From assembly GCF_950005125.1 (NCBI RefSeq), contig NC_080092.1, forward strand, positions 77,620,251 through 77,684,250: DNA of 64,000 bases, in the 5' to 3' direction. The DNA is from Chionomys nivalis. Its lineage: Eukaryota; Chordata; Mammalia; Rodentia; Cricetidae. The translations under genes were made by a program, and so were the position numbers. Below, in pieces: positions 63,025-64,000 of the stretch; the first letter of the stretch is position 1; every line of letters begins with the position of its first letter. The notes below the pieces were generated by a model that was not told the DNA's origin, searched no databases, and worked only from the letters and a program-made list of their open reading frames with translations.

Positions 63025-64000
63025 CTCGACCCTGCCTCTCCTGACCCCTACATGGCTTGAGGGTCCTTCCCTGGAATGGGCACCTGGGCCCGGACTCGGA
63101 GGGCCAGGCCCAGAGCCTGTGCTGATGCCCAGGGAATGTGTGCCTGGTGTTCCAGGTGCTGTGGAGAGACTGGAGGGAAACCCTTCCACCTGGCCTGCTC
63201 CTGCACTGCACTGGCTGCTCCAGGAGCGAGGATCGGGGAGGACAGGCTCCAAGCCTGCCTAGGAGCCTCCATCCTCTGCAGATGCCTAGGGCCCCCCCAC
63301 AAAGCGCAAAGCAGGTCATGGCATAGGAAGTGGAGAGTTGGTTGGACCTACCACGTAAACCAGTCATCACTTGAATGGGGAAGGAGCAGGGTAGGCCCTT
63401 GGGCCTCCCCTGTGTGGTATTCCTTACGGAAAAAGGGCTGGTCCCAGTTGACCTTCAGAGTCTTCCCAGCAGAAGGGGTTCCTTTGACTGTTTCCCATCA
63501 TCCCTCCCAGCTGAGGGTCACAAGCTGAGCTTGGAAAAGCCTACAGATGTGGAGGGCTGAGGAAGGGCAGGATAGCACCTCTTGGGGCCCCATGATGGGG
63601 CTGGGCAGGGGGTGGGGGTCGTCCCTCACTGTCCTTGGTGTCCTGCCCCTTTTTGCACTATTGGCTTGAGGAGTGCCGAGGGTGGGGAGAGGGAGCTGCC
63701 TGACTCCACAGCGCGTGAGAGTGTGTGTGAGTGTGAGTGTGTGTTTATGGTCAGTCTGCTTAACCTGTCTGTCACCTCTTTCTCTGGACCTGGGGCAGTC
63801 AAGGACAAGGACAGGAGCATTGGCCAGAACCAGAGCAGGACTTCCTAGCTCTTGTAGCCTGTACCCCTTTCTCAGCTCTGGTCCTTTTCCAGGGCATGAA
63901 TGCTAAACTTAAAAAAAATTAAAAAAAAAGAACAGTACTCCAATATTGGAGAATTCCTGGGGGCTGAAGGCTCTGAATCAGGGTAATATCCTACCTTCCC
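63025..64000 (+). other. MLLT6: MLLT6 3' UTR (reaches or passes the window end)
   Basis: SINE-free sequence after the stop. An ATTAAA variant lies at 63918-63923 within an A-rich stretch and could serve a short isoform. I see no canonical AATAAA before the window ends. A TG-rich run lies at 63719-63750. Confidence 0.7.
63918..63923 (+). terminator. MLLT6: possible variant polyadenylation signal ATTAAA
   Basis: Variant hexamer in an A-rich context, so internal priming could mimic a site here. Confidence 0.3.

Noticed and set aside
1..64000. CRISPR arrays, phage, operons or prokaryotic systems
   Set aside because: The sequence is mammalian; its repeats are SINEs and microsatellites, not spaced CRISPR units.

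Overview
This is mammalian genomic DNA, almost certainly from a cricetid rodent (hamster, vole or deer-mouse group). It is packed with B1, B2/B3 and ID SINEs. Most young B1 copies carry a 3' half reading CAAGAGCTAGTTCCAGGACA followed by GGCTCC(A)AAGCCACAG, a form I associate with Cricetidae rather than Mus; the family-level assignment is from memory of SINE subfamilies. Two protein-coding genes are present and divergently arranged, matching the human 17q12 order EPOP (-) then MLLT6 (+).

Region 1 (1-8.2 kb): SINE-bearing DNA to about 4.2 kb, then SINE-free sequence covering the EPOP 3' UTR and the single-exon EPOP coding region (6406-7527, minus). A CpG island promoter at about 6.5-8.2 kb carries, in minus-strand order, a palindromic CRE, a CCAAT box and a TATA-like element. 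EPOP bridges Elongin B/C to Polycomb repressive complex 2.

Region 2 (8.2-41 kb): intergenic. The first 2 kb is mostly unique. Then about 29 kb is a SINE graveyard with nested and composite insertions, many with perfect target-site duplications (TSDs), two fragments of one LTR family, an ancient L1-like piece, microsatellites and a 727-bp foldback (26767-27493). I found no convincing gene here.

Region 3 (41-44.2 kb): nearly SINE-free and GC-rich, with an orphan CpG island (about 41.15-41.72 kb) carrying tandem GC boxes.

Region 4 (44.2-64 kb): MLLT6 (AF17), plus strand. All 20 coding exons can be placed with consensus splice sites and continuous phase (CDS 44712-63024, 1111 codons plus stop). 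Order: N-terminal PHD-zinc knuckle-PHD module (exons 1-6), Gly-rich linker (exon 7), basic segment (8), poly-Ser (9), AT-hook-like basic motif (10), octapeptide/leucine zipper (15), Gln-rich (18) and Ala-rich (19) segments. The 5' leader holds several upstream ORFs, one overlapping the start codon as ATGA. The 3' UTR runs to or past the window end.

Both genes encode chromatin regulators (Polycomb/Elongin for EPOP, DOT1L-linked H3K79 methylation for MLLT6). They share a ~37 kb intergenic interval that holds CTCF-like motifs inside SINEs. No CRISPR, bacterial or viral coding system is present.
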